Assembly: GCF_027912535.1 (NCBI RefSeq)
Contig: NZ_CP115465.1
Coordinates: 786,001-850,000 of the forward strand
DNA: 64,000 nt
From: Brevundimonas sp. NIBR11
GTDB lineage: Bacteria; Pseudomonadota; Alphaproteobacteria; Caulobacterales; Caulobacteraceae
Direction: 5' to 3'
The notes under the pieces were generated by a model. It was not told the origin of the DNA. It saw only the letters and a program-made list of their open reading frames with translations, and did no database searches. A program made the translations under genes and the position numbers. Below are positions 44,556 through 54,410 of this stretch, piece by piece. Position 1 is the stretch's first letter. Each line of letters opens with the position of its first letter.

Positions 44556-44568
44556 GGCCTCGTCGACT

Positions 44569-45681
44569 TCAGAGATAGGTGCGCAGGAACTCGGTCAGGG
44601 CGACGATGGCCAGGGCCTGGCCGTAGGGCATCGATGTCACCGGGATGTCCTTGTAGAACTGCATGTCCCGACCCATCGCGGTGCCGAAGCTGACCTGTTG
44701 CAGCTCACCGGACGGGGCGATGTTGTCAAGCACGGCCTGCACCGCCTTCAGGCCGACGGCCTCGTACTGGCGCGGCAAATAGCCTTTTCGCACGGACTTC
44801 AGGATGCCGTAGGCGAAGCCCGCGGTCGCCGAGGCCTCCAGATAGCTGGACGGATCGACCAGCAGGGTATGCCAAAGGCCGCTGTCGTCCTGATGCTTGG
44901 CGAGGGTCGCGACCTGCTGTTCAAGGGCGTCGATCAGGAAGGTGCGGAGGGCGTCGCCGGGCTGGAGGTCCAGCATCTCGATGAACTCAGGGATGGCGAT
45001 GGTGACCCAACAATTCCCGCGCGCCCAAAGGGCCCCGGCGAAGTGGTGGCGGCCGTCGAAGGTCCAGCCGTGGTACCACAGGCCGGTCTGGCGATCGGTC
45101 AGGTATTTGATGTGCAGCAGATACTGGCGCTTGGCCTCCTCGACATAGTCGGGGCGGTCGAGCAGCAGGCCGATTTTGGCCAGCGGCAGGACCGACATCA
45201 TCAGGGTGTCGTCCCACAGCTGCTGGTAGTTCACCGTGTCGTAGGTGATGTGCTGGAAGCCGCCTTCCTCCGTCTTCGGCAGGCCGTCGTCGGCCATCAG
45301 ATATTCGGCCCAGGCTTCCAGATACGGCCGGTAGGAGGGCTCCCCCGTGTCCTCGTAGAGGTAGGCGAGGGCCAGCATCGGCGACATGGTGTTGATGTTC
45401 TTGGTCGGGGTGCCGATGGCGAACCGGTCCTCGAACCACTGGGTCATGACCCGGAACGCCTCGGCGTCGCCCGTCTGTTCATAGAGCCGCCAAAGGCCGA
45501 ACAGGCCCACGCCATGGGTCCATTCCCAGTCGTTCCAGCCCTTGGTGTCGATGACGCGGCCGTCTTCCAGCGTCATCAGGAACTCGCCGGTCTCGTCCTT
45601 GATGTTGATTAGGTTGTCGATCAGCCGGGCGATGGCGTCGGTGACCTGGGCGCGAGGGACCTGATGGGTGAGGGCGGCCAT
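44569..45681 (-). CDS. GH105-type unsaturated uronyl hydrolase
   Basis: 370 residues, no signal peptide, so cytoplasmic. The alpha/alpha-barrel blocks of GH105/GH88 are present: DWEWTHGVGLFGLWRLYEQT, TVNYQQLWDDTLMMSVLPLA with the family Asp, WYHGWTFDGRHHFAGALWAR, GNCWVTIAIPEF and LEASATAGFAYGILKSVRKG. These enzymes remove delta-4,5-unsaturated uronic acid from oligosaccharides made by polysaccharide lyases. Last gene of the iol operon, 26 bases after the GPH transporter. Its presence there ties uronate handling to inositol catabolism. Confidence 0.9.
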   Translation of the reverse strand: MAALTHQVPRAQVTDAIARLIDNLINIKDETGEFLMTLEDGRVIDTKGWNDWEWTHGVGLFGLWRLYEQTGDAEAFRVMTQWFEDRFAIGTPTKNINTMSPMLALAYLYEDTGEPSYRPYLEAWAEYLMADDGLPKTEEGGFQHITYDTVNYQQLWDDTLMMSVLPLAKIGLLLDRPDYVEEAKRQYLLHIKYLTDRQTGLWYHGWTFDGRHHFAGALWARGNCWVTIAIPEFIEMLDLQPGDALRTFLIDALEQQVATLAKHQDDSGLWHTLLVDPSSYLEASATAGFAYGILKSVRKGYLPRQYEAVGLKAVQAVLDNIAPSGELQQVSFGTAMGRDMQFYKDIPVTSMPYGQALAIVALTEFLRTYL

Positions 45682-45707
45682 GGGTTACTCCTGAACAGGT
45701 CGGGCGG

Positions 45708-47240
45708 TCAGCGGCGGGCGACGGGGTTGGCGCCCCACAGGCGATCGTACTTCCAGCCCGACAAATCCTCGACGATCTGCTGGTGGTTCGGATCGGACGG
45801 GGTGCGTTCGCCGGAGCGGAAGTGCTCGATCTCCTCCAGCAGGATCGCATGGGTTTCGGGGTTCAGCTTGAATCGGGTCGAGACCAAGACGCCGAAGACG
45901 AGGACCGTCAGGGTGCCGAGGCCGAGGACCGCGACGATGGCGGTGATGGCCTGGGGGCTCTGGATGTCGGCGCCGGAGACGAATCCGGCGGCCTGCATCA
46001 CCTGACCGACCAGCATAACGGCGCCGGCCTGGCTCATCTTGCGGACGAAGGTCATGACCCCGGCGAAGGCGCCTTCGCGACGGCGGCCGGTGACGATCTC
46101 ATCCACGTCGGCCATGTAGTTGTAAGTCGCCCAGGGCACATAGTAGAGGGCGCCGCGACCGAGGCCGGCGACCACGACCGGCAGCCAGAGCAGTACCGAG
46201 GCGGCGTTGTAGCCGGCGAAATACATGCCGATGAAGATCACCACCCCGACGCCGAAGCAGAGGGCCGCGAACCGGTAGGCGGCTGCCGGCGACAGGCGGA
46301 TGGCGAAGTTTATGGCCAGCACGACCGAGACCAACTGCACCAGTGAGGTCACGCCGACGAGGCCCGCAACGATGGCCGCCGATCCGCTGAGGGCGAAGAC
46401 GACGAAATAGGTGAAGGCGGCGTTGTAGATGTCCTGGCTGATATAACCGCCCAGATACATGCCCAGGTGCAGGCGGAAGGCCCGGATGCGCAGGGTCGAG
46501 AACAGGTTGCGGTAGAGGGCGCCCATGTGGGTCAGGAGGCTGGGACGGGCGCGCAGCTCGGCTTCTTCCAGCTCGGGCGGGCGCTGCCGCTCCCAGCTGA
46601 AGGCGTAGAGCAGGCCGGCGACCAGCATGAACAGGCCCGCGAAGACGATGCCCATGTAGAGGTAGGTGTTGGGATCGTCGGGACCCAGCTGGGTGATCAG
46701 CCAGCCCGGCAGGAAGGCCGCGCCGGCGGAGGCCAGCTGGCCGCACAGGATGCGCGCGCCGGCCATCTGGGCCTTGGTCTTGTAGTCGGTGGCCATCTCC
46801 GAGGCGAGGGTCTCGTACGGGATGATCTCCATCGCATAGACCATCTCGAACAGGACGTAGGTGATCAGGTAGTACCAGAAGGTCTGGCCCGGCACCCACA
46901 TGAAGGCGAAGCTGGGCAGCAGCGGGATCGCCGCCAGGATGAAGAAGCGCCGCCGCCCAAAGGTTCGGGCCAGCCACCCCCGGCCGAGGTTGTCGGAGAT
47001 GTGGCCGATCACGGGGCTGACCACCGCGTCGATGATGCGCGCCACGCCGAAGATCATCGTCGCTTGCGCGACCGAGAGGCCGCAGAAGGTGGTGTAAAAG
47101 AACAGGATCCAGGTGCCAATGACGGTCATGGACCCGCCGCCCAGGACGTCGTTCAGCCCGTAGGCAGCCATATTGTACCAGCGCACCGGACGGGTCGGGT
47201 GCGTCGGCATCGCGGGCGTTGCGGCGATGGGGTCGGTCAC
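45708..47240 (-). CDS. GPH-family sugar:cation symporter
   Basis: 510 residues, twelve hydrophobic segments; glycoside-pentoside-hexuronide family. Signatures: YGLNDVLGGGSMTVIGTWIL, ARIIDAVVSPVIGHISDN with FGRRRFFIL, ALASEM-type YETLASEMATDYKTK, and a central cytoplasmic loop plus YVPWATYNYMADVDE. Members carry melibiose, glucuronides or similar. It begins 82 bases after iolA and is followed by GH105, so it probably imports the uronide or inositol conjugate for cytoplasmic cleavage; inositol itself is also possible since no other inositol transporter is present. Confidence 0.88.
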   Translation of the reverse strand: MTDPIAATPAMPTHPTRPVRWYNMAAYGLNDVLGGGSMTVIGTWILFFYTTFCGLSVAQATMIFGVARIIDAVVSPVIGHISDNLGRGWLARTFGRRRFFILAAIPLLPSFAFMWVPGQTFWYYLITYVLFEMVYAMEIIPYETLASEMATDYKTKAQMAGARILCGQLASAGAAFLPGWLITQLGPDDPNTYLYMGIVFAGLFMLVAGLLYAFSWERQRPPELEEAELRARPSLLTHMGALYRNLFSTLRIRAFRLHLGMYLGGYISQDIYNAAFTYFVVFALSGSAAIVAGLVGVTSLVQLVSVVLAINFAIRLSPAAAYRFAALCFGVGVVIFIGMYFAGYNAASVLLWLPVVVAGLGRGALYYVPWATYNYMADVDEIVTGRRREGAFAGVMTFVRKMSQAGAVMLVGQVMQAAGFVSGADIQSPQAITAIVAVLGLGTLTVLVFGVLVSTRFKLNPETHAILLEEIEHFRSGERTPSDPNHQQIVEDLSGWKYDRLWGANPVARR

Positions 47241-47322
47241 GGGCGGTCCTCCTGCTGCCCCGGTCGATGCCGGGGAAGTCGTTCTTCGGCTGCGCGGCGA
47301 TGGGGCGTGCCGCGCGTCACGC

Positions 47323-48825
47323 TCAGCTCATGGTCGGGATCACGAAGGCGTCGGCGAGGTCGCCCTCAGCCAGCCCATCGGGCCAGCGCTGGGTCACGGT
47401 CTTCATTCGGGTCCAGAAGCGGACGCCCTCCATGCCGTGCTGGTTGTGGTCGCCGAAGCCCGACCGCTTCCACCCGCCGAAGGAGTGATAGGCGACCGGC
47501 ACCGGAATGGGGACGTTGATCCCCACCATCCCGACCTGGACGCGGGCGGCGAACTCGCGCGCCGCGTGGCCGTTGCGGGTGAAGATGGCGACGCCGTTGC
47601 CGTACTGATGGTCGTCGGCGAGGGCGAGGGCGCTCTCGAAGTCCGGGGCGCGGACTATCTGTAAGACCGGACCGAAGATCTCTTCCTTGTAGGACTCCAT
47701 CGTCGGGGTGACGTGGTCGAACAGGGAGGGACCGACGAAGAAGCCGTTCTCGTGGCCCTGGAGAGTGAAGTTCCGGCCGTCGATCACCAGTTCGGCGCCT
47801 TCATCGACGCCGGTCTGGATCCAGCCTTCGATGCGCTTCTTGTGGATGGCGGTGACGACGGGGCCGTAGTGAGCCTCCGCATCATTGGAGACGCCGACGC
47901 GCAGGGCCTCGATGGCGGGGACGAGGCGTTCGCGCAGGGCCTCGGCGGTCGACTGGCCGACGGGAACGACGACGGGAAGGGCCATGCAACGCTCTCCGGC
48001 CGAGCCGAAGGCGGCGCCGCAGAGGTCGGCGACGACCTGTTCCAGATCGGCGTCGGGCATGACGATGCCATGGTTCTTGGCGCCGCCCATGGCCTGGACC
48101 CGCTTACCGGCGGCGGCGCCCCGGGCGTAGACATATTGGGCGATATCGGAGGAGCCGACGAAGCTGACCGCGCCGATCGAGGGGTGGTCGAGGATGGCGT
48201 CGACCATCTCCTTGTCGCCGTGGACGACCTGTAGGATGCCTTCGGGCAGGCCGGCCTCCAGCATCAGTTCGCACAGACGGTTGGGGACCGATGGGTCGCG
48301 CTCCGACGGTTTCAGGATGAAGGCGTTGCCGCAGACGATGGCCGGGCCGAACATCCACATCGGGATCATGGCCGGGAAGTTGAACGGGGTGATGCCCGCG
48401 CCGATGCCGACCGGCTGGCGCATGGAATAGACGTCGATGCCGGGCCCGGCGCCTTGGGTGTATTCGCCCTTCAGCGCATGGGGGATGCCGCAGGAGAATT
48501 CGATCACCTCGAGGCCGCGCTGGATGTCGCCCTTGGCGTCGGCGACGACCTTGCCGTGCTCGCTGGACAAGAGCTCGGCGAGTTCCTGCATGTTGGCCTC
48601 AATCAGCTCCTTGAAGCGGAACATGACGCGGGCGCGGCGCTGCGGATTGGTGCGGGCCCAGCTGGGCTGGGCGGCCTTGGCGGCGGCGACCGCGCGGTCC
48701 AGATCGGATGCGGCGCCCAGGCTGACGCGGGCCTGAACCTCGCCGACGCTGGGGTTGAAGACCTCGCCGTGGCGCGAGGCGGAGCCGGCGGCGTCGCCGG
48801 CGATCATGTGGTGAACCTGTCTCAT
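47323..48825 (-). CDS. iolA: Malonate/methylmalonate-semialdehyde dehydrogenase IolA (CoA-acylating)
   Basis: 500-residue aldehyde dehydrogenase; last step of inositol breakdown, malonic semialdehyde to acetyl-CoA. ATG at 48825 (MRQVHHMIAGDAAGS) follows the iolB stop by eight bases; the open frame upstream overlaps iolB. MmsA/IolA signatures: FSCGIPHALKGEYTQ, PVGIGAGITPFNFPAMIP, FVGSSDIAQYVYARGAAAGK, QAMGGAKNHGIVMPD and the catalytic cysteine in FGSAGERCMALPVVVPVG. Full family length. Confidence 0.95.
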   Translation of the reverse strand: MRQVHHMIAGDAAGSASRHGEVFNPSVGEVQARVSLGAASDLDRAVAAAKAAQPSWARTNPQRRARVMFRFKELIEANMQELAELLSSEHGKVVADAKGDIQRGLEVIEFSCGIPHALKGEYTQGAGPGIDVYSMRQPVGIGAGITPFNFPAMIPMWMFGPAIVCGNAFILKPSERDPSVPNRLCELMLEAGLPEGILQVVHGDKEMVDAILDHPSIGAVSFVGSSDIAQYVYARGAAAGKRVQAMGGAKNHGIVMPDADLEQVVADLCGAAFGSAGERCMALPVVVPVGQSTAEALRERLVPAIEALRVGVSNDAEAHYGPVVTAIHKKRIEGWIQTGVDEGAELVIDGRNFTLQGHENGFFVGPSLFDHVTPTMESYKEEIFGPVLQIVRAPDFESALALADDHQYGNGVAIFTRNGHAAREFAARVQVGMVGINVPIPVPVAYHSFGGWKRSGFGDHNQHGMEGVRFWTRMKTVTQRWPDGLAEGDLADAFVIPTMS

Positions 48826-48833
48826 GGGAATGC

Positions 48834-49628
48834 CTATCGCCGCACGATCCAGTCGTGGGCGGGATCGTTGTGGAAGACCCACTTGCGAACCGGGCCGGCC
48901 ATCACGTTGAGGTAATAGAGGTCGTAGCCGTGCGGGGCGCCGACCGGATGGTAGCCGCGCGGGACCAGAACGACGTCGCCGTCCTGGACCGCCATGGTCT
49001 CGTCCAGGTCGCGGGCGTCTGTGTAGACGCGCTGGAAGGCGAAGCCCTGGGGCGGGGAGAGCCGGTGGTAGTAGGTCTCTTCCAGCAAGGTCTCTTCAGG
49101 GACGGCGTCGCGGTCGTGCTTGTGCGGAGGATAGGAGGACCAGTTGCCGCCGGGCGTGATCACCTCGACGACCAGCAGGCTCTCAGCGATGTCATCGGCG
49201 TCCGACAGGATGTTCCTGACATGGCGGGTGTTGGTCCCCTGACCGCGCACCTCGACCGCGTCCGATCTCAGCACGCGGACGGCGCCCGCGCCCGTACCTG
49301 GGGCGGTACAGACGGCAATCTCGGCGTCCCTCTCGGCCGTGATGGCATAGGGCGCCTCGGCGGGCAGGTAGACGGAGGTCGCGGGACCGTCGAAGACGTC
49401 GCGACGTTCGCCCAGATTGGCATAGACCTCTCCGCCGGCCTCGATCGAAACCGTGCCGGATAGGATGACGAGGCAGGCTTCGCGTCTGGCCTCGGCGCCG
49501 CTGTAGGACTGGCCGGCGGCCAGCTTCAGGACGCGGAAGCCGACGTAGGTCCAGCCCGCGCTTTCGGGCGTCACCTCGGTGACGACGCCGTCGGCCGTCG
49601 GCCCATGGGGGCGGACCAGAAGCGACAT
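48834..49628 (-). CDS. iolB: 5-deoxy-glucuronate isomerase IolB
   Basis: 264-residue cupin enzyme; converts 5-deoxy-glucuronate to 5-dehydro-2-deoxygluconate. ATG at 49628 (MSLLVRPHGPTADGV) shares one base with the iolE stop. Cupin metal-site blocks: GGNWSSYPPHKHDRDAVPEE, EETYYHRLSPPQGFAFQRVY, VLVPRGYHPVGAPHGYDLYY, NVMAGPVRKWVFHNDP. Normal length. The frame upstream of 49628 runs over iolE and is not part of the gene. Confidence 0.95.
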   Translation of the reverse strand: MSLLVRPHGPTADGVVTEVTPESAGWTYVGFRVLKLAAGQSYSGAEARREACLVILSGTVSIEAGGEVYANLGERRDVFDGPATSVYLPAEAPYAITAERDAEIAVCTAPGTGAGAVRVLRSDAVEVRGQGTNTRHVRNILSDADDIAESLLVVEVITPGGNWSSYPPHKHDRDAVPEETLLEETYYHRLSPPQGFAFQRVYTDARDLDETMAVQDGDVVLVPRGYHPVGAPHGYDLYYLNVMAGPVRKWVFHNDPAHDWIVRR

Positions 49629-50521
49629 CAGACCAGTCCCGCTTCGGCGGCGAGACGCTTCAGGGTATCGAGACCCGCCTGGTTGTAGATGCGCGGGTTG
49701 GCGACCGCGGGGTCCTGTTCGGCCTCGATGACGATCCAGCCGGAGTAGTCCATGCTCTTCAGAGCGCGCATCAGGGGGGCGAAGTCGTAGTCGCCGTCTC
49801 CGGGGGTGGTGAACATGCCGCCGACCACGCCGTTCAGGAAGCTCTGGCCATCGGCGTGGAACTGGGTGTGACGGCTGGTGCGGACGTCCTTGCAGTGGAC
49901 ATGGTTGACGCGCTCGGGACGGGTCTTGACCACCTCGACCGGGTCGATGCCGCCGTAGGTGGCGTGGCCGCTGTCGAGCACCAGGCCGACGTGGTCGCCC
50001 GTGACGCCGAAGAAGCGGTCCAACTCGGCCTGGGTCTCGACCGCCGTGCCGAGGTGGTGGTGGTAGGCGAAGCGCAGGCCCTGCTTGTTCACATACGCGG
50101 CGACGGCGTTCAGCCGCTCGCCGAAGAGGGCCCACTGGTCGTCGGTCAGGATCGGATGGGTGTCGAGCCGTCCGCCGTCGCGGTCGCCGTGGGTCGCGTT
50201 GGAGGTCTCGGCCAGGACGAAGATGGTCGAACCCATGGCCTTCAGCAGGATCATGTGATCGGCCATGGCCGCGATCTCTGCGTCGGCGTCGCGGACCAGA
50301 AGGTTCGAGGAATACCAGCCGCCGATGATTTCGACGCCGTAGCTTTCCATGATCGGCTTCAGGATGGCGGCGTCGCGGGGAAACTTGTTGCCCAGTTCGA
50401 CGCCTTCGAAGCCGATCTCCTTCACATCGGTGAGGAGGGCGTCCAGCGTGGTGTCGCCGCCCAGTTCGGGCATGTCGTCATTGGCCCAGGCAATGGGGCT
50501 GACCCCCCAGCGGATGGTCAT
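49628..50521 (-). CDS. iolE: Inosose dehydratase IolE
   Basis: 297-residue TIM-barrel enzyme; dehydrates scyllo-inosose to a diketone. Signatures: WGVSPIAWANDDMPELGGDT, EIGFEGVELGNKFPRD, GGWYSSNLL, FAYHHHLGTAVETQAELDRF, LDSGHATYGGIDPV, HVHCKDVR. Starts at ATG 50521, overlapping the iolD stop (ATGA). Normal length and order. Confidence 0.95.
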   Translation of the reverse strand: MTIRWGVSPIAWANDDMPELGGDTTLDALLTDVKEIGFEGVELGNKFPRDAAILKPIMESYGVEIIGGWYSSNLLVRDADAEIAAMADHMILLKAMGSTIFVLAETSNATHGDRDGGRLDTHPILTDDQWALFGERLNAVAAYVNKQGLRFAYHHHLGTAVETQAELDRFFGVTGDHVGLVLDSGHATYGGIDPVEVVKTRPERVNHVHCKDVRTSRHTQFHADGQSFLNGVVGGMFTTPGDGDYDFAPLMRALKSMDYSGWIVIEAEQDPAVANPRIYNQAGLDTLKRLAAEAGLV

Positions 50522-52353
50522 CGGTCGTCTCCGGTAAGCTTGGACTCATAGGCGCGGCGGGCGGCCTGGACCTCGGCGCGAGCCGAGACCTCGGGGACGG
50601 CGACGTCCCACCAACAGCCGCCCTCGGGCGTGGTGATCATTGGATCGGTGTCGATGACGATGACGTAGGATCGGTCGCTGGCGGCGGCGCGGGCCAAAGC
50701 CTGTTCCAGCTCGGCGACGCCCGTGACCTTCTCCGAGGCCGCGCCCAGGCTCCGGGCATGGGCGGCGAAGTCGATGTCGGGCATCGCGTCGTGACGCGCA
50801 TCGTCCAGCAGGTTGTTGAAGGGGCGTCCGCCCGTCGCCTGTTGCAGCCGGTTGATGCAGCCGTAGCCCCGGTTGTCGAGCAGGACGACGGTGATCTTGA
50901 GCCCGAGCATGACCGAGGTCGCCAGCTCTGAGTTCAGCATCAGATAGGAGCCGTCCCCGACCAAGACGAACACGTCGCGAGAGGGGTCGGCCATCTTGAC
51001 GCCGAGACCGCCCGCGACCTCGTAACCCATGCAGGAAAAGCCGTACTCGACGTGGTAGCCGCCGGGGCGGTGGCTACGCCACAGCTTGTGCAGTTCGCCA
51101 GGCAGCCCGCCCGCGGCGCAGACGACGACCGCGTCGTCGGAGGCCTGACGCCAGACGGCGCCGATGACCTGGGCGTCGGAGGGCAGGGCGTCGGAAGGGG
51201 TGGTGGCGCGGTCCCAGGCGGCGTTCCATTCGGCGACGTTGCTGGAACAGGCGTCACGCCAGTCCGACGAGACGGTCCAGCCGCCGAGCGCGTCGGACAG
51301 TTCGGTCAGCACCTCGCGCGCGTCGCCGACGACCGGATGGGCGTCGTGCTTGCCCGCGTCGTGGAGGGCGACGTTGATCTGGAACAGCCGCTTGCCCGTG
51401 AACAGGGTACGCGAGCCGGTGGTGAAATCCTGAAGTCGCGTGCCGACGGCGACGATCAGGTCGGCGGCCTCGGCGGCGGCGTTGGCGGCGCTGGTCCCCG
51501 TGACGCCGATGGAGCCGAGAGCCTGCGGGTGATCCCAGACGAGAGCGCCCTTGCCGCCTTGGGTTTCCGCGACCGGAATGCCGGTGCGGGCGGCGAGGTC
51601 GGCGAGAACGACCTCCGCGTCGGAATAGAGGACGCCGCCGCCGGCGACGATCAGCGGGGCTTTGGCCGTGTTCAGGGCGTCGATGAGATCGGCCAGTTCC
51701 TGACGGTCCGGACGCTGGCGACGGGTGCGCCAGACGCGAGGTGCGAAGAAGCTTTCGGGGTAGTCGAAAGCCTCGGCCTGGACGTCCTGACACAGGGCCA
51801 GGGTCGCGGGGCCGCAGGTCGCCGGATCGGTCATGATCCCCATGGCGCGGGGCATGGCGTCGAGGATCTGTTCCGGACGGGTGATGCGGTCGAAATAGCG
51901 GGAGACCGAACGGAAGCCGTCGTTGGCGCTGACCGTCGCGTCGGCGAAGTCCTCGATCTGTTGCAGGACCGGGTCGGGGCGGCGGGAGGCGTAAACGTCG
52001 CCTGGCAGGAACAGGACCGGCAGACGGTTCACATGGGCCAGGGCGGCGGCCGTGATCATGTTGGTTGCGCCGGGCCCGATCGAGGTGGTGCAGGCCATGG
52101 CGCGGCGGCGGCGCGATTGCTTGGCGAAGGCGATGGCGGCGTGAGCCATGCCCTGTTCGTTGTGGGCGCGGTAGGTCGGGAGGACTTCTTCGATTCCGGC
52201 CAGGGCCTCGCCCATGCCGGCGACATTACCGTGGCCGAAGATGGCCCAGACGCCCGCGAAATAGGGAACGACCGTTCCATCGACCTCGACCTGCTGGACG
52301 CTCATCCAGCGGGTCAGGGCCTGGGCCATGGTCAGGCGGACAGTGCGGCTCAT
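50518..52353 (-). CDS. iolD: 3D-trihydroxycyclohexane-1,2-dione hydrolase IolD (ThDP enzyme)
   Basis: 611-residue thiamine-diphosphate enzyme that opens the inositol-derived ring to 5-deoxy-glucuronate. ATG at 52353 (MSRTVRLTMAQALTRWMSVQ) overlaps the iolC stop (ATGA). Blocks: GHGNVAGMGEAL, EQGMAHAAIAFAKQSRRRRA, ACTTSIGPGATNMITAAAL, AGGGVLYSDAE, and the ThDP-Mg motif VGDGSYLMLNSELATSV...LDNRGYGCINRLQ. Length normal. Confidence 0.96.
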   Translation of the reverse strand: MSRTVRLTMAQALTRWMSVQQVEVDGTVVPYFAGVWAIFGHGNVAGMGEALAGIEEVLPTYRAHNEQGMAHAAIAFAKQSRRRRAMACTTSIGPGATNMITAAALAHVNRLPVLFLPGDVYASRRPDPVLQQIEDFADATVSANDGFRSVSRYFDRITRPEQILDAMPRAMGIMTDPATCGPATLALCQDVQAEAFDYPESFFAPRVWRTRRQRPDRQELADLIDALNTAKAPLIVAGGGVLYSDAEVVLADLAARTGIPVAETQGGKGALVWDHPQALGSIGVTGTSAANAAAEAADLIVAVGTRLQDFTTGSRTLFTGKRLFQINVALHDAGKHDAHPVVGDAREVLTELSDALGGWTVSSDWRDACSSNVAEWNAAWDRATTPSDALPSDAQVIGAVWRQASDDAVVVCAAGGLPGELHKLWRSHRPGGYHVEYGFSCMGYEVAGGLGVKMADPSRDVFVLVGDGSYLMLNSELATSVMLGLKITVVLLDNRGYGCINRLQQATGGRPFNNLLDDARHDAMPDIDFAAHARSLGAASEKVTGVAELEQALARAAASDRSYVIVIDTDPMITTPEGGCWWDVAVPEVSARAEVQAARRAYESKLTGDDR

Positions 52354-54302
52354 GCGGCGGCCCCAGCCATGTTCCTGGCGTCGCGGGCGGCGCGCCAGCC
52401 GTCGGCGAGGACGCGCAGGTTGGCGGTCAGCTGACCCACCGCCCCGTCGTCGTCGATCTCCTGACGCAGCCAGCGGGCGGCCACGTCCTGGAAGATGGTG
52501 CGGCCGACGGCGAAGCCCTTCACCAGCGGGAAGGGGGCGGCGGCGGCGATACCGGCCAGGATCTCCTCCTGCGGCGCCGACAGACCCAGAAGGACGATGC
52601 CCCGACAGCGCGGATCGTGGCGCAGGACGGCGGCCTGGCTGGCGGCCCAGGCCTGGGGGTCGCTGGTGGGTTCCAGCTTCCACCAGTCGGGATAGACGCC
52701 GAGGCCGTAAACATGATCGATCACGCGAGCGATCGTATCACTGCCCACCGGCCCGTGCTTGGAGGCGATGATCTCCAGCAGGAACTCGTGGCGGGTCGTG
52801 CGGCAGGCATCGAACAGGCGCAGGATCTGTCGGTCCTGACGCGCGCGCATCTCGGCGTCGTCGTCGGGATGGTAGAAGACCAGACATTTGACGACGTGGT
52901 TGGTCGGCCATTCGCGCAGGGTGACGGCCACGTCAGGCGAGCCCTCGAAGGCGATGGGACGCGAGCCCGGTTCTTCGATCGGACGTCCGATCCAGTAGGG
53001 CAGGTCGGCGGCGGTCTCGAGCGCACGGGCGCCGAAACGCCCGTCCAGCAGAAGGCCGTAGCGGCGGTCACCCTGAGCAATCCGGTCGACCGCCTGGAGC
53101 GCCAGGTTCTTGAAATGAGCAACGGCCTGGGCGTCGCCGACGCCGAGTTCGGTGATCAGGTCCTCGAACTGGCTGCGGTGGTCGATGGCGAGAACCGTGA
53201 GGTCGTCGTGGTCGAGATGGCGGTTAGACGACCAGTGCAACTGTTCCAGTTCAGCGCTGTCGCGCAGGCGGTACGGCCAGGTCCCGGCCAGGAAGACCTG
53301 GAGCTCGTCCCACGAGGCCATGGCCGGGGCGCAGCCGTGACGCGAGACGACCAGCGCTCCGCAGGCATTGGCGAACTCGCAGCAGGTCTCCAGCGGCAGA
53401 TCGCGCAGCCAGCCGCGCAGGAAGCCGGCCATGAAGGCGTCGCCGGCGCCGAGCACATTGAAGACCTCGATCGGGAAGCCGCGACCGACCACGCCGTCGT
53501 CCAAGGAATGGGGAACACTCCCCGGGAATGCGACGCAGCCGTCCGCGCCGCGCTTGCAGACCAACAGGGCCTGCGTCCGGGCGCGAATGGCGCGGAGGGC
53601 GGCGACCGTATCGGTCGTGCCGCCCAGAATGTGGATCTCCTCCTCGGTGCCGACGATCAGGTCGCACAGGGGCAGGACGCGCTGGAGCTCCTCGGTCACG
53701 CGGGCGCTGGCCACGAACCGGTCCTCGCCATTGGCTTTGGAGGCCAGGCCCCAGAGGACGGGGCGATAGTCGATGTCGAAGACGACGCGGCCGCCCTTGG
53801 CTTTCATCAGCTCGGCCGCCTTGAGGCTGGCGGCGAACACGCCAGGCTGCGACAGATGGGTGCCGTTGACGAGCAGGGCGCCCGAGCGAGCGATCAGGGC
53901 AGGGTCGATGTCGTCGGCGGTCAGCGCCATGTCGGCGCAGTTCTCGCGGAAGAAGATCAGGGGGAAGGTGTCGGGATCGCGGATGCCGAGCACGGCCAGC
54001 GCTGTCAGCCGGTCCGGATCGACGATCATGCCCGAGGTCTCGACGCCCTCCCGCGCCAGTTCTTCGATCAGGAAGCGGCCGAAATGGTCATGACCCACGC
54101 GGGTGATCAGGGCGGTGTTCAGCCCAAGGCGCGCGCCGCCGACAGCCGTGTTGGTCGGGCTGCCGCCCACGTATTTGGCGAAACTCGCCATGTCTTCCAG
54201 CCGCCCGCCGATCTGCTCGCCATAGAGGTCGATGCCGGCGCGGCCGAGTGTGATCAGGTCCAGACTACGCCGGCTTTCCGATCGGTTGTTCTGTTCGGCC
54301 AT
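52350..54302 (-). CDS. iolC: 5-dehydro-2-deoxygluconokinase fused to DUF2090 (IolC-IolJ-like)
   Basis: 650 residues in two parts. Residues 1-325 are a PfkB kinase: LGRAGIDLYGEQIGGRLEDM, YVGGSPTNTAVGGARLGL, FDIDYRPVLW and the anion hole GAGDAFMAGFLRGWL. Residues 340-640 are DUF2090 (LTVLAIDHRSQFEDLITELG; YGLLLDGRFGARAL; WWKLEPTSDPQAW; VLLGLSAPQEEI), an aldolase-type barrel thought to cleave the phosphorylated product, replacing a separate IolJ. The fusion is known in proteobacteria. First gene of the iol operon; candidate IolR sites lie just upstream. Confidence 0.94.
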   Translation of the reverse strand: MAEQNNRSESRRSLDLITLGRAGIDLYGEQIGGRLEDMASFAKYVGGSPTNTAVGGARLGLNTALITRVGHDHFGRFLIEELAREGVETSGMIVDPDRLTALAVLGIRDPDTFPLIFFRENCADMALTADDIDPALIARSGALLVNGTHLSQPGVFAASLKAAELMKAKGGRVVFDIDYRPVLWGLASKANGEDRFVASARVTEELQRVLPLCDLIVGTEEEIHILGGTTDTVAALRAIRARTQALLVCKRGADGCVAFPGSVPHSLDDGVVGRGFPIEVFNVLGAGDAFMAGFLRGWLRDLPLETCCEFANACGALVVSRHGCAPAMASWDELQVFLAGTWPYRLRDSAELEQLHWSSNRHLDHDDLTVLAIDHRSQFEDLITELGVGDAQAVAHFKNLALQAVDRIAQGDRRYGLLLDGRFGARALETAADLPYWIGRPIEEPGSRPIAFEGSPDVAVTLREWPTNHVVKCLVFYHPDDDAEMRARQDRQILRLFDACRTTRHEFLLEIIASKHGPVGSDTIARVIDHVYGLGVYPDWWKLEPTSDPQAWAASQAAVLRHDPRCRGIVLLGLSAPQEEILAGIAAAAPFPLVKGFAVGRTIFQDVAARWLRQEIDDDGAVGQLTANLRVLADGWRAARDARNMAGAAA

Positions 54303-54329
54303 GTGTTCTGGACCACTCCCCGTCGTCCA

Positions 54330-54400
54330 AAACAGCTATTCCATTCGCTCCGGTATCGCAATAGCTGTTTCAGAAAGTCCGGCCTCGGAAGGTTCGTTCC
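54330..54400. promoter_or_regulatory. iolC control region with candidate IolR sites
   Basis: AAACAGCTATT (54330-54340) and its exact reverse complement AATAGCTGTTT (54360-54370) flank a 19-base spacer. GGAA-GGTTCG-TTCC (54387-54400) fits the GGAA-N6-TTCC pattern reported for IolR of Sinorhizobium. ATTCCATTCG (54338-54347) resembles ATTCCAAACG found before iolG and the receptor at 56593. Confidence 0.65.
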
Positions 54401-54410
54401 ATTTCCGACT

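Noticed and set aside
47258..47275. CCCCGG-TCGATG-CCGGGG hairpin between iolA and the GPH gene
   Set aside because: Short, no T-tract, and it lies beside the ribosome site of the GPH gene; not enough to call a terminator or operator.
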